A stretch of 64,000 nt of DNA from Diplonema papillatum (Eukaryota; Euglenozoa; Diplonemea; Diplonemida; Diplonemidae): positions 139,126 to 203,125 of the forward strand of contig JAPJBO010000388.1 of NCBI GenBank assembly GCA_030068145.1, written 5' to 3'. Below, piece after piece: positions 41,629 through 50,551 of the stretch. The number at the start of each line of letters is the position of its first letter. The stretch's first letter is position 1. Below the pieces are notes generated by a model. That model saw nothing but the letters and a program-made list of their open reading frames with translations. It was not told the DNA's origin and ran no database searches. The position numbers were made by a program, and so were the translations under genes.

Positions 41629-41739
41629 GCTAGCCGTATTTAAGCATACCTAATACCCACATACCACCCGCCTCACAGCCTCAATGGTCAACCGGAGACC
41701 CTAAAACACCGAACCTCTAAACCACAATAAACGCTAAAA
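41629..41739 (+). repeat. RepE dispersed element, left-truncated
   Basis: GCTAGCCGTATTTAAGCATA to CCACAATAAACGCTAAAA. Its end lies about 25 bp before recognisable 28S rRNA sequence. Confidence 0.75.
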
Positions 41740-41765
41740 GCAGCCCAAGGTGCACGTCTTAGCTC

Positions 41766-42100
41766 TCGCCGTTGCGGTGTTGACGTGCAAATCGCTCGTC
41801 AAAGCTGGGTATAGGGGCGAAAGACCCATCCATAGCCCAAGAAGACCAAGACACGGAAAGCGAATGAGTCAAGTGCAGGGAATGGAAACATCTCTGTCGG
41901 CTACCTGGATTTCTCATTTCGTCGGAGCGTACCAGATGCATGTTTAACACGAAAGGCTCTGGGTATCGCCCGATCTTTCCCATCGCAGACGAGCAGTCCC
42001 AAGCCGAAGACTCTCGAACGGACGAACCGCTTACAATGTGCAGCTCGAACCATCTAGTAGCTGGTTCTCTCCGACGTTTCCTTCAGGATAGCTAGAACCA
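41766..42100 (+). rRNA. 28S rRNA fragment interrupted by about 215 bp
   Basis: 41776-41827 (GACGTGCAAATCGCTCGTCA, GGGTATAGGGGCGAAAGACC) and 42043-42096 (CGAACCATCTAGTAGCTGG, CAGGATAGCTAGAAC) are two adjacent conserved pieces of eukaryotic 28S domain II. In other eukaryotes they are contiguous; here 41828-42042 is inserted between them. The rest of the 28S gene is missing, so it is an isolated fragment. Confidence 0.8.
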
Positions 42101-42464
42101 AATCAGGAGTTACGCCATGGACCTGATAGACCGTGGTGGACCGTGGTTCACTGTGATAAACAGCGGCAGGCACTTCCTTGCAGTTTCAAGAGATAGGGAA
42201 GGACCGGCTCAGTAATACCAATTAATTGTAAACACGAAAGAGAACGCTGGCAAGGTGTTTGGGAGAAGATTCGCCCGCCCCGGCACGTACAGACAAAACA
42301 TCGCGCCTCTTCTTTTTTACATATGCGCAGGCCCCCACCAGACTTCGTGTGGCCCGTTGTGGTTCGAATCCACGCTCGGCCGCGGGCGCTGGATTCGGCT
42401 TCAAGACGGGACACAGCTGACACGTGGGTGGGGGGGAGCGGCCCCGGCGCGGCCCTTCAAACTT
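42101..42464. other. No gene; RepK fragment and tRNA-arm-like bases
   Basis: 42126-42170 shares TTCACTGTGATAAACAGCGG with 50310. At about 42353-42377 a TGTGG-TTCGAAT-CCACG stem-loop resembles a tRNA T-arm, but no acceptor, D or anticodon arm can be built around it. Confidence 0.4.
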
Positions 42465-42530
42465 TCCGCACGGTGAACTCCAGCAACTTTTGCTCGAGTG
42501 AAACCAGACTCTCCAAAAGCGGGTGTGCCA
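42465..42530 (+). mobile_element. FB-G left arm
   Basis: CACGGTGAACTCCAGCAAC, TTTTGCTCGAGTGAAACCAG and a GCGGGTGTGCCACACC join lead directly into the 22-bp satellite. No matching right arm follows the array. Confidence 0.8.
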
Positions 42531-43475
42531 CACCTGCAAATAGGGTGTGCCACACCTGCAAATAGGGTGTGCCACACCTGCAAATAGGGTGTGCCACACC
42601 TGCAAATAGGGTGTGCCACACCTCTGCAAATAGGGTGTGCCACACCTCTGCAAATAGGGTGTGCCACACCTGCAAATAGGGTGTGCCACACCTGCAAATA
42701 GGGTGTGCCACACCTGCAAATAGGGTGTGCCACACCTCTGCAAATAGGGTGTGCCACACCTCTGCAAATAGGGTGTGCCACACCTGCAAACAGGGTGTGC
42801 CACACCTGCAAACAGGGTGTGCCACACCTCTGCAAATAGGGTGTGCCACACCTGCAAATAGGGTGTGCCACACCTGCAAATAGGGTGTGCCACACCTCTG
42901 CAAATAGGGTGTGCCACACCTCTGCAAATAGGGTGTGCCACACCTGCAAATAGGGTGTGCCACACCTGCAAATAGGGTGTGCCACACCTGCAAATAGGGT
43001 GTGCCACACCTGCAAATAGGGTGTGCCACACCTCTGCAAATAGGGTGTGCCACACCTCTGCAAATAGGGTGTGCCACACCTGCAAATAGGGTGTGCCACA
43101 CCTGCAAATAGGGTGTGCCACACCTGCAAATAGGGTGTGCCACACCTGCAAATAGGGTGTGCCACACCTGCAAATAGGGTGTGCCACACCTGCAAATAGG
43201 GTGTGCCACACCTGCAAATAGGGTGTGCCACACCTGCAAATAGGGTGTGCCACACCTGCAAACAGGGTGTGCCACACCTGCAAACAGGGTGTGCCACACC
43301 TCTGCAAATAGGGTGTGCCACACCTGCAAATAGGGTGTGTCACACCTCTGCAAATAGGGTGTGCCACACCTGCAAATAGGGTGTGCCACACCTGCAAATA
43401 GGGTGTGCCACACCTCTGCAAATAGGGTGTGCACACCTCTGCAAATAGGGTGTGCCACACCTGCAAATAGGGTGT
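42519..43475 (+). repeat. 22/24-bp minisatellite, about 43 copies
   Basis: The unit is TAGGGTGTGCCACACCTGCAAA (22 bp), or 24 bp with CTCTGC in place of CTGC. It contains the dyad GGTGTG-C-CACACC. The order of 22- and 24-bp units is irregular. Minus-strand frames of 300-430 codons across it are by-products of the stop-free unit. Confidence 0.95.
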
Positions 43476-43618
43476 GCCGCACACACCCTGTTGCCGGGTG
43501 TGCACGCCCTATTTCCGGGTGTGGTCACACCCTATTTCCGGGTGTGGTCACACCTTATTTCCGGGTGTGCACACCCTATTTCCGGGTGTGGTCACACCCT
43601 ATTTCCGGGTGTGTGTTA
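43476..43618 (+). repeat. Second short array of CACACCCTATTTCCGGGTGTG units
   Basis: Five or six units of about 23 bp, each a 7-bp-stem hairpin (CACACCC / GGGTGTG). The array begins where the CTGCAAA units end. The same unit is found inside the array at 48265. Confidence 0.85.
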
Positions 43619-43837
43619 GTCACGCCTTAGCAGTCCCAGGGCCTCTCCCCACCCACCTGAACGTGTTCTCGTGGTCACCGCTACCGCGTTGACCTTTCCC
43701 GAGAACACATCAAAACAAGTCAAAGACTAGTTCCGGGGTGGCTCCCTGGGAGGGACAGGGACGGGGTTAGTCACGCCTTAGCAGTCCCAGGGCCTCTCCC
43801 CACCCACCTGAATGTGTTCTCGTGGTCGCCGCTACCT
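43615..43837 (+). repeat. 73-bp direct repeat pair
   Basis: GTTAGTCACGCCTTAGCAGT to GTGTTCTCGTGGTC(A/G)CCG occurs at 43615-43686 and 43766-43837, offset 151 bp. Confidence 0.85.
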
Positions 43838-44586
43838 TGGCCTTCTGAATGGAATGGGTAGTTGAACCATCGCAAGGCGAGAAAGCTTTGTGCGCTTCGC
43901 TCGTTGACGATCTTGACTGACAATGAATTGAACGCGAAAGGAAGAAAACTAAACGAGTTGCACTTACGATGGGGAAACCCTCCCGAGATTGCCGCTGAAT
44001 GGTGAGAGAAACAGGCTAGCCCAGGAGGTCACACCACCCAAACTTTTGTATTCCGATTCCTTTGGAATCCAGTGCCCAACACCTTCCTAGTGAGTGGGTC
44101 GATACGCGCTTAGCATTCCCACGATGAATCGACAAAACTCAGATGCTCACTGGCAACCCGGGCTTACGCTCCGTTTTCGGTCTCAAAGAAAATGCGTGTG
44201 TAGCTGCCGATTAGCTCAGCATTCCCAGACTGAGCGACTCGTGCAAGGAGTTAACCAACATGGCTCGTCGAGGAAATACGGGCCCTGTTCACTCGCCGTT
44301 ACGAGGAGCATCGCTGTTGCTTTCTTTTCCTGCGCTGAGTGATATGCTCAAGTAGCGCGTAGATCTTCAACAGCTGAGGTATAGTGCGTTTCTCCGGGTA
44401 GTCGAAATGCAGAAAATTCACCAGCTGAGGCCGTCGGTGAGAATTTCATTCGAACGACCTGTGGTCCACATGTGGAACGCTTAAGGTTCGAGGAGGAAAA
44501 ACACAACCAGATCTGCCTCCACGCGCGCGCCTCGGAAAGGCTTCGCGAGCGTGTCTCTTCGTAGCAGCGAACATTGATTTTTTTTT
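43838..44586. other. Unassigned region
   Basis: The sequence has an rRNA-like texture (few T runs, GAAAC blocks), but I find no conserved rRNA anchor in it. 44463-44500 repeats 2072-2105. No supported ORF. Confidence 0.35.
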
Positions 44587-44759
44587 GTATAAGCACCTGC
44601 TTCGTAGATCAAAGGAGGTAAATGTGCTGTAGCCCACACGAAACACAGGTGAATCTGGGTTCAGTGGCGGGCGTAAGCGTTCAACAAAAAAGGCCCATTT
44701 TGTAGTTGTATTATTTCTCCCCCTTTAGCCTAGGCACAAGGCAGCCCCTCGAGTATTTT
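44587..44759 (+). repeat. RepA with internal deletion
   Basis: The block AAATACTTGAGGAGGC to AGCTG is missing: GCTTCGTAG passes directly to ATCAAAGGAGG. The right end GGCAGCCCCTCGAGTATTTT is intact. Confidence 0.8.
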
Positions 44760-45080
44760 TGACGTGTCTTTTCTGTGGAAGCGAGAATCCGAGCTCCAGC
44801 TCGGGTCTGCATATTGGACATGAATACCACCACACTCTTGAAAACACTCAGAGCACAGGATATCTTCCCACCTCGGATTCTCGCTTCCAGAGAAAAGACA
44901 CGTCCAAAAAGGAACAATGTTCGCTGCTGCGAAGAGATGCTCGGGTCCTGGGTATGTGGACAATGGCCGAAACCACCAATGATCAATGACCAACGACCAA
45001 GGTACCCACCGATCCTCTTACCTCGTGTAACCACCACTCTTACGACACTCAGAGCACAAAGAATATCTTCCCTCAACGAC
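44760..45080. repeat. Imperfect inverted repeat around 44762-44905
   Basis: GACGTGTCTTTTCTGTGGAA is mirrored by TTCCAGAGAAAAGACACGTC about 125 bp later, giving a foldback pair with GAATCC(G)AG next to each arm. An ACACTCAGAGCACA block occurs at both 44845 and 45040. Confidence 0.7.
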
Positions 45081-45360
45081 GAAGGTCACCCGGAGACTTT
45101 AAAACCCCGGAGTTTCAAGCGAACTTTCACTCTAAAAAATGCGGTAATTTTTGAGGAAGTTGAGCAAATTTTTTTTTTCCAAAATTTTTTTTTGGGGGCC
45201 ATCGGCCCCGCGGGAGCGTTTTAAAAAGAGACAAGGTTTTGACCCTGCATGTTATCGAGCTCAGGTCGATGTCAGGAGGGGGTGTAGATGGTTGGCTCGG
45301 CGGAAGACGAAAAGCCTCCAGGCAAAAGCCCCCGGTTTCACACTTCTTCACTTCTTTTTT

Positions 45361-45578
45361 GTATAAGCACCTGCTTTGTAGGAAATACTTGAGGAGGCTG
45401 CCAGCTGGAAAAGATCAAAGGAGGTAAATGTGCTGTAGCCCACACGAAACACAGGTGAATCTGGGTTCAGTGACGGGCGTAAGCGTTCAACAACAAATAC
45501 CCATTTTGTAGTTGTATTGTTCCTCCCCCCTCTAGCCTCCTTCGAAGGAAGCACAAGGCAGCCCCTCGAGTATATTTT
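45361..45578 (+). repeat. RepA dispersed element, full-length
   Basis: Complete from GTATAAGCACCTGCTTTGTA to GGCAGCCCCTCGAGTATATT. An almost ungapped reference copy of the family. Confidence 0.85.
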
Positions 45579-45763
45579 TTCTTTTTTTTTTTTTTGCCTA
45601 TCCGTCAGAGCTGCGGCTCAACCATTCCTTCTTCTTATTTCTTCTCCTCTCCGCTTTCCGTTTCCACACCCGAGCACCCGGAGGGGCTGGCTCGTCGAAA
45701 CTCAGGAAAGCCTAAAAATAAGACCCGTTTGTTAAAGTAAGAACAGGGGGGAGGGGGTGTGGG

Positions 45764-45812
45764 GATTGAGGGGGGGGGGGGGGGGGCCCTGGGGGAGGGG
45801 GGGGGGAAGCGA
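45764..45812 (+). other. Poly-G tract
   Basis: Runs of 16 and about 10 G separated by CCCTGGGGGA lie in an otherwise AT-rich stretch; guanine-quadruplex potential. No gene. Confidence 0.8.
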
Positions 45813-45917
45813 ATAAAACGAAAATAAAAAAATAATAGCTACTGCTGCTGTTTGTTCTCCGCTGTTTTCTGCCCCCTCCTTCGCTTTCTGTTTGGTAGCC
45901 TTCGCTCAAGGGAAGCT

Positions 45918-46130
45918 GAAGTTTCCCATCAAGGTGATAGCCGCCGCCGTAGGCCGCGCAGTTGCGAGGAAGAAGAGGGCCCGCAGCGTTACAAGGCGGC
46001 GATCCCCCGCGAGACGAGCATCACCCGCCGGCCAGAGCGCCCGCTGCAGCACCAACTCCGGTGCCGCCACTCACTGTAGCAGAGCCGCAACCTGCAGCGC
46101 GCCTCCGGAGCGACTTACGCCCGCCGTAGC
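45918..46130 (+). other. Short repeated coding-like segment, copy 2
   Basis: V-I-A-A-A-V-G-R-A-V-A-R-K-K-R-A-R is preceded in frame by A-F-A-Q-G-K-L-K-F-P-I-K, so this copy extends further 5' than that at 38963. The S-D-L-R-P-P-stop end is in a shifted frame, so the copy is frameshifted. Confidence 0.35.
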
Positions 46131-46212
46131 AGTGCGAAGAGAAGTGAGGAGACCGGAAACTCCCCGGAGAGATGGTCCCTGCACTCTAACTCGTCTCGCT
46201 CTCTCTCTCTGT
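46130..46212 (+). repeat. Module M copy 3
   Basis: A diverged start (GTGAGGAGACCGGAAACTCC) is followed by the conserved GAGAGATGGTCCCTGCACTC and a CT run. Confidence 0.75.
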
Positions 46213-46336
46213 TTTGTTAATGCGTTGTCGGTACTCTAAAAACGGTCTCATTAGTTACCGACTTGGCGTGAACACCTACACGGGATCATCGAAACACACA
46301 CAAAACAAAAAGCTTTTCTGTCGCTTGCTGTCGTTG

Positions 46337-46623
46337 AGGAAGAAAGAAGAAGAAAAAATAAAAAGGCCGCACCTGGTCCAGGAACGTGACGGTCAACTAC
46401 AGCTTGCAAAGCTTGAGTCGGAGACAGCATCGACAATCCCGTCCGCTCTGCCCTGCGGCTGACCGTCTCGACGAGCTTGTGTTCAGCGCAAGCTCCAAGG
46501 TGCGCCACGCCTCGATGCTTTAGTTGGGGTAGTCGGGAGCCACTTCACCCGTAGGCCCGTGGCTCTGCAGTACCGCCGAAAACGTGAAGCTTGGCTCCCG
46601 TGTAGCAGGCTTTCCCTGGCACC
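46337..46623 (+). repeat. RepD dispersed element
   Basis: GGTCCAGGAACGTGACGGTC to GGCTTTCCCTGGCACC, with small deletions (GCATCGACAATCCC; GCAAGCTCCAAGG). Confidence 0.8.
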
Positions 46624-46674
46624 TATTACGTTGAGGAAGGAAAAATGAAAAATGGAAAACATCTCTCACTATAA

Positions 46675-46732
46675 AGGTCGAAAGGCACCAATCTGTAGGC
46701 CCATACATGATCGTCGGAATACACAAAACAAA
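46675..46732 (+). repeat. Leader-type motif L, first of two before the Pex14/MAPR gene
   Basis: GGTCGAAAGGCACCAATCTG then GATCGTCGGAATACACAAAA. A GTCATTTGCTGTCGTTGAGG block follows, also found near RepD copies. Confidence 0.65.
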
Positions 46733-46850
46733 AAAGTTGGTCTGTCATTTGCTGTCGTTGAGGGAGGAAAAATGAAACATGTCTCTACAAACAGGAGGGG
46801 GAGGCGTGGGCAGTACAGACGGGGTTGCCAAGTGTCGAGTACACAATAAA

Positions 46851-46915
46851 GGTCGAAAGACGTCAATCCGTACGCCCACAAGGCATCGTCGGAATACACG
46901 CAAAAAGGAAAGCTT
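46851..46915 (+). repeat. Leader-type motif L, second, 20 bp before the ATG
   Basis: GGTCGAAAGACGTCAATCCG then CATCGTCGGAATACACGCAA. Its offset from the first copy is 176 bp, so the leader of the gene at 46935 has been tandemly duplicated. Confidence 0.65.
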
Positions 46916-46934
46916 GTCTGCCACGTGCTGGAGG

Positions 46935-47534
46935 ATGGACCGGGCCATCCAGTTTTTAACGGACCCGAAGGTGAAGCTGAGCACCGTCGAAACGCGCGTG
47001 GATTTCCTGAAGAGGAAGGGGATGTCCGACGAAGACATTCTCGGCGCCGCCCGCACGGCTGGGGACAGGGGCGTGGCGAAGCACATCCTGAGCGCGAACC
47101 AAGGCTTGCGCGACGTCGCAGACGGAGAAGCGAAGAAGCAAGTCACCATCCCCGACCGTCTCATCACCGTCGACGAGCTTGCGGCGATGGACGGACAAGG
47201 GGGACGGCCTCTGTGCCTGTCCTGTAAAGGCATCGTCTATGAAGTAGACCCGTCGTTCTACGGCAAGGGCGAAGCCTACCACGCCTTTGCAGCCAAAGAC
47301 TGCACGCGGCACCTGGCAAAGGTCAGCGTCGGGGACAGCGAGAGCAACCGCACCTGGGGCGACCTGAGCGCAGCGCAGGTGGAGGTGCTCAACGACTGGG
47401 AGGAGAAGTATCAGGCCAAGTATCCGATCCTCGGCCGCTTGGACACTTCGCAGCTGCAGCCGCCGGATGCCGAAGAACCCATGAAGCCTAGCAAGGCAAG
47501 TAAAGCCGGCTCTTCAGGCTGTGCCCAGCAGTGA
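46935..47534 (+). CDS. Pex14-like N-terminal domain fused to cytochrome-b5-like (MAPR) haem domain, 199 aa
   Basis: The start is the ATG at 46935 (GAGG-ATG-G), which begins the first domain exactly; the frame is open upstream but through repeat sequence. Residues 1-40 (A-x-x-F-L-T-D-P-K-V, F-L-K-R-K-G-M-S-D-E-D-I) match the conserved N-terminal helical domain of peroxin 14, which binds WxxxF/Y motifs of Pex5. Residues 76-168 match the membrane-associated progesterone receptor type of cytochrome b5: T-V-D-E-L-A-A-M-D-G, G-I-V-Y-E-V, F-Y-G-K-G-E-A-Y-H-x-F-A, a K-D-C-T-R-H-L-A helix, and D-W-E-E-K-Y-x-x-K-Y-P-x-x-G. Tyr115 sits where PGRMC1 has its haem-ligand Tyr; Tyr109 and Tyr163 are also kept. 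MAPR proteins usually carry an N-terminal membrane anchor; here the Pex14-like domain replaces it and no TM segment is seen. A role at the peroxisome is inferred only from the domain. Confidence 0.8.
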   Translation: MDRAIQFLTDPKVKLSTVETRVDFLKRKGMSDEDILGAARTAGDRGVAKHILSANQGLRDVADGEAKKQVTIPDRLITVDELAAMDGQGGRPLCLSCKGIVYEVDPSFYGKGEAYHAFAAKDCTRHLAKVSVGDSESNRTWGDLSAAQVEVLNDWEEKYQAKYPILGRLDTSQLQPPDAEEPMKPSKASKAGSSGCAQQ

Positions 47535-47550
47535 ACGTGGCAGCAGATTT

Positions 47551-47833
47551 CACGGTTTGGACACTTCACAGCTGCACTCAATAATCCAGGCTGTGGCCAA
47601 GTTCGGGCTTTGCTAAGTTCGAGTGATGCTAAGGTCAGATGCTTGGTTTCACGGTTTGGACACTTCACAGCTGCTCTCAATAATCCATGGAGCAGAGCCA
47701 AGCCAGTGCTGGCTGTGACTGGGAGGAGAAGTTCCAGGCCAAGTACCTGATCCTCGACCGCTTGGACACCTCGCAGCTGCAGCCGCCGGATGCCGAAGAA
47801 CCCATGAAGCCTAGCAAGGCAAGTAAAGCCGGA
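47551..47833 (+). pseudogene. Iterated 3'-end copies of the Pex14/MAPR gene
   Basis: 47716-47833 repeats the gene's last 40 codons (D-W-E-E-K, R-L-D-T-S-Q-L-Q-P-P-D-A-E, P-S-K-A-S-K-A-G) almost exactly. Two shorter TTGGACACTTCACAGCTGC pieces at 47556 and 47656 are decayed copies of the L-D-T-S-Q-L codons. No haem-domain core is present. Confidence 0.85.
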
Positions 47834-48262
47834 CAATCCAGCTCAAAAAGAGTGAGGAAGGTGAGGCTGACATTTTTTGATCCTGCTGGGTTTGGTGTAT
47901 TCAGTAAGGCCGGAGTGACTGTCTCCTAGAAACCCCGCCTTATACCCAAACTCTCCTGGACAATCAGGTGCACCAGACAGCATGGATCTTGTCCAGGGCC
48001 AGCAGGCTCGCCTGTTGCCCACGGATGTCGCGCATTCTCAATCACCGGCAAACAAAACTCTGGAGCTTGACGTGAACACGGCTACCGAGCATGCGCTCGT
48101 TTTCGGCTGATCCAGCTGGTCCAAATTTTGGGTCCAAAAGTTGGGACTAATATTTGGACGCAACGAACTGAAGCGTCGCACTGGCAGCAACCAATCCAGG
48201 GCACTCAGCGACGCTCTCGCGAATAAGCAGACGGTACACGATAAGACTGCGGCGAGGGGTCT
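47834..48262. other. No recognisable gene
   Basis: Unique sequence between the pseudogene copies and the FB-G array; no supported ORF. Confidence 0.4.
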
Positions 48263-49070
48263 GCCTTGCACGGTGAACTCCAGCAACTTTTGCTCGAGCT
48301 AAAGTCCGGCCTCAAGTGCGGGTGTGACCGTGACCACACCCGGAAATAGGGTGTGCACACTCTATTGCACGGTGAACTCCAGCAACTTTTGCTCGAGCTA
48401 AAAGTCCGGCCTCAAGTGCGGGTGTGACCACACCCGGAAATAGGGTGTGCACACTCTATTGCACGGTGAACTCCAGCAACTTTTGCTCGAGCTAAAGTCC
48501 GGCCTCAAGTGCGTGTGTGACCACACCCGGAAATAGGGTGTGCACACTCTATTGCACGGTGAACTCCAGCAACTTTTGCTCGAGCTAAAGTCCGGCCTCA
48601 AGTGCGGGTGTGACCACACCCGGAAATAGGGTGTGCACACTCTATTGCACGGTGAACTCCAGCAACTTTTGCTCGAGCTAAAGTCCGGCCTCAAGTGCGG
48701 GTGTGACCACACCCGGAAATAGGGTGTGCACACTCTATTGCACGGTGAACTCCAGCAACTTTTGCTCGAGCTAAAGTCCGGCCTCAAGTGCGGGTGTGAC
48801 CACACCCGGAAATAGGGTGTGCACACTCTATTGCACGGTGAACTCCAGCAACTTTTGCTCGAGCTAAAGTCCGGCCTCAAGTGCGGGTGTGACCACACCC
48901 GGAAATAGGGTGTGCACACTCTATTGCACGGTGAACTCCAGCAACTTTTGCTCGAGCTAAAAGTCCGGCCTCAAGTGCGGGTGTGACCACACCCTATTTG
49001 CGTGTGTGGCACACCCGCTCTTGGAGCGTCTGGTTTCACTCGAGCAAAAGTTGCTGGAGTTCACCGTGTG
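48263..49070. mobile_element. FB-G derived tandem array, about eight 92-bp units with inverted end
   Basis: Each unit is an FB-G left arm (CACGGTGAACTCCAGCAAC, TTTTGCTCGAGCTAAAGTCC), then the dyad GGGTGTG-AC-CACACCC and TAGGGTGTGCACACTCTATT. Units start near 48270, 48369, 48462, 48554, 48646, 48739, 48832 and 48926. The array closes at 49036-49068 with an inverted arm (CTCGAGCAAAAGTTGCTGG, TTCACCGTG). It looks like a foldback element whose left half has been amplified. Confidence 0.9.
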
Positions 49071-49376
49071 GTGTGCCCAGTGATGAAGTTGAGTGTGGGA
49101 GTGTCGTCCGAAAACGAATATCGAACAGCACAACCACTTCACAACCACTTCTTTGGCACTCAACAAAGGAAGTTCTTAAGGCCGTAAAAACCCCTGGTAC
49201 TCACTGTGGCGCGTGCACACATTGCCGGGCGCGAAGTGCACGCCGCTACCGCAACTGAAAGGTGAGACGGGGGGACCGTCTGTAACTGGCATCTTGAGTG
49301 TCCGTTGCACCAGTCGTCAACACTCTTAGCAGTGGATTTCTAATTAATGGATCCCCCAAAAAAATCGCGACCCCGA

Positions 49377-49574
49377 GAATAGTTGAGTTGCAGCTCTTGA
49401 CAAAGATGGATGGAAAAAAAGTGTTTTTTATTCTTCGCTTTTTCTCACGAACGGGGGGGGGTCGGTCCTGCTTTTGGCTTTGTAGGTTCTCCCGACTCCC
49501 CAATTCGTGGGTAGCACAAACTCAAGAGGTCTAGTCAATTCCCTGCAGTACTTATTCCCTGCAGTACTTTCAAT
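49377..49574 (+). repeat. RepC dispersed element
   Basis: Begins AGAATAGTTGAGTTGCAGC. The end is altered: TTCCCTGCAGTACTT is duplicated and the ATTGGC piece is missing. Confidence 0.8.
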
Positions 49575-49593
49575 GAAAGAAGTCCGGGCATCA

Positions 49594-49650
49594 TTTCCCG
49601 ACTGGCTGATCACCATCGACGAGCTCTCGGCGATGGACGGCCCAGGCGGG
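49594..49650 (+). pseudogene. Fragment of the MAPR domain start
   Basis: Encodes F-P-D-W-L-I-T-I-D-E-L-S-A-M-D-G-P-G-G, matching residues 73-90 of the gene at 46935 with substitutions. It is fused on the left to RepC and on the right to unrelated sequence. Confidence 0.75.
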
Positions 49651-49724
49651 GGAAAAGCAACCGGGGAGCACCCGGCAGGCAGCGCCGCAAGCAATCAGCC
49701 AATAAGAAATCTAGTTCGTTCACG

Positions 49725-50150
49725 CAAGAAGGCCCGAAAGAAATCGGGAGCCGCGGGCAGCACCCGAGAGTGCCACACACTCACAGCACCTCTTCACTGT
49801 GAGCCCAGACCTGGACAGCAGGACACCGCACATCTTGCGATTTGGGGTATATAACGAGTTGGATTCCTCAAGCTGGACTTCATTGCCAGTCACAACATGC
49901 CAAGAAGGCCTGGAAGAAATCGGGAGCCGCAGGCAGCACCCGAGAGTGCCACACACTCACAGCACCTCTTCGCTGCAGTGAGCCCAGACCTGGACAGCAG
50001 GACACCGCACATCTTGCGATTTGGGGTATAGCCAGTTGGATTCCTCTTGTTCGTAACAGTTCCAAGCTGGCACTTCATTGCCAGTCACAACATGCCAAGA
50101 AGGCCCGAAAGAAATCGGGAGCCGCGGGCAGCACCCGAGAGTGCCACTCC
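49725..50150 (+). repeat. 176-195-bp tandem repeat, 2.3 copies
   Basis: CAAGAAGGCC(C/T)G(A/G)AAGAAATCG recurs at 49725, 49901 and 50096. Units include GCAGCACCCGAGAGTGCCAC and ACACCGCACATCTTGCGATT. Confidence 0.9.
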
Positions 50151-50347
50151 CTAAACCCGCACTGACAACCCGCACGTGTCCTCAGAGCCAGTATCCTTTT
50201 CCCGAAGTTACGGATCCAGTTTGCCAACTTCGAGCCGGTCCATCCCCTCTTGATAGACCGATAGACCGAATATTACAGCACCGGGCAATTCGATGCAGCT
50301 CTAGGGGCGGACCGTGATTCACTGTGATAAACAGCGGCAGGCACTTC

Positions 50348-50551
50348 GATGCAGTTTCAAGAGATAGGGACGGACCGGCTCAGACTTCCCTTATCTACGA
50401 TGCAGTTTCAAGAGATAGGGACGGACCGGCTCAGACTTCCCTTATCTACGATGCAGTTTCAAGAGATAGGGACGGACCGGCTCAGACTTCCCTTATCTAC
50501 GATGCAGTTTCAAGAGATAGGGACGGACCGGCTCAGACTTCCCTTATCTAC
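50348..50551 (+). repeat. 51-bp tandem repeat, four copies (RepK)
   Basis: GATGCAGTTTCAAGAGATAG to GACTTCCCTTATCTAC; periods start at 50348, 50399, 50450 and 50501. The preceding TTCACTGTGATAAACAGCGG block links it to 6018-6130 and 42126. The unit length is a multiple of 3, so a 17-residue repeat frame is open; no protein is claimed. Confidence 0.95.

Noticed and set aside
42345-42385. tRNA gene suggested by a good T-arm
   Set aside because: Only the T stem-loop can be formed; no acceptor, D-arm or anticodon arm pairs with it.
42222-43505. 427-codon minus-strand frame
   Set aside because: Reads through a stop-free 22/24-bp satellite; repeat peptide with no start context or domain.
43838-44350. 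Possible rRNA fragment
   Set aside because: The texture is suggestive, but I could not place any universally conserved 18S, 5.8S or 28S anchor in it.
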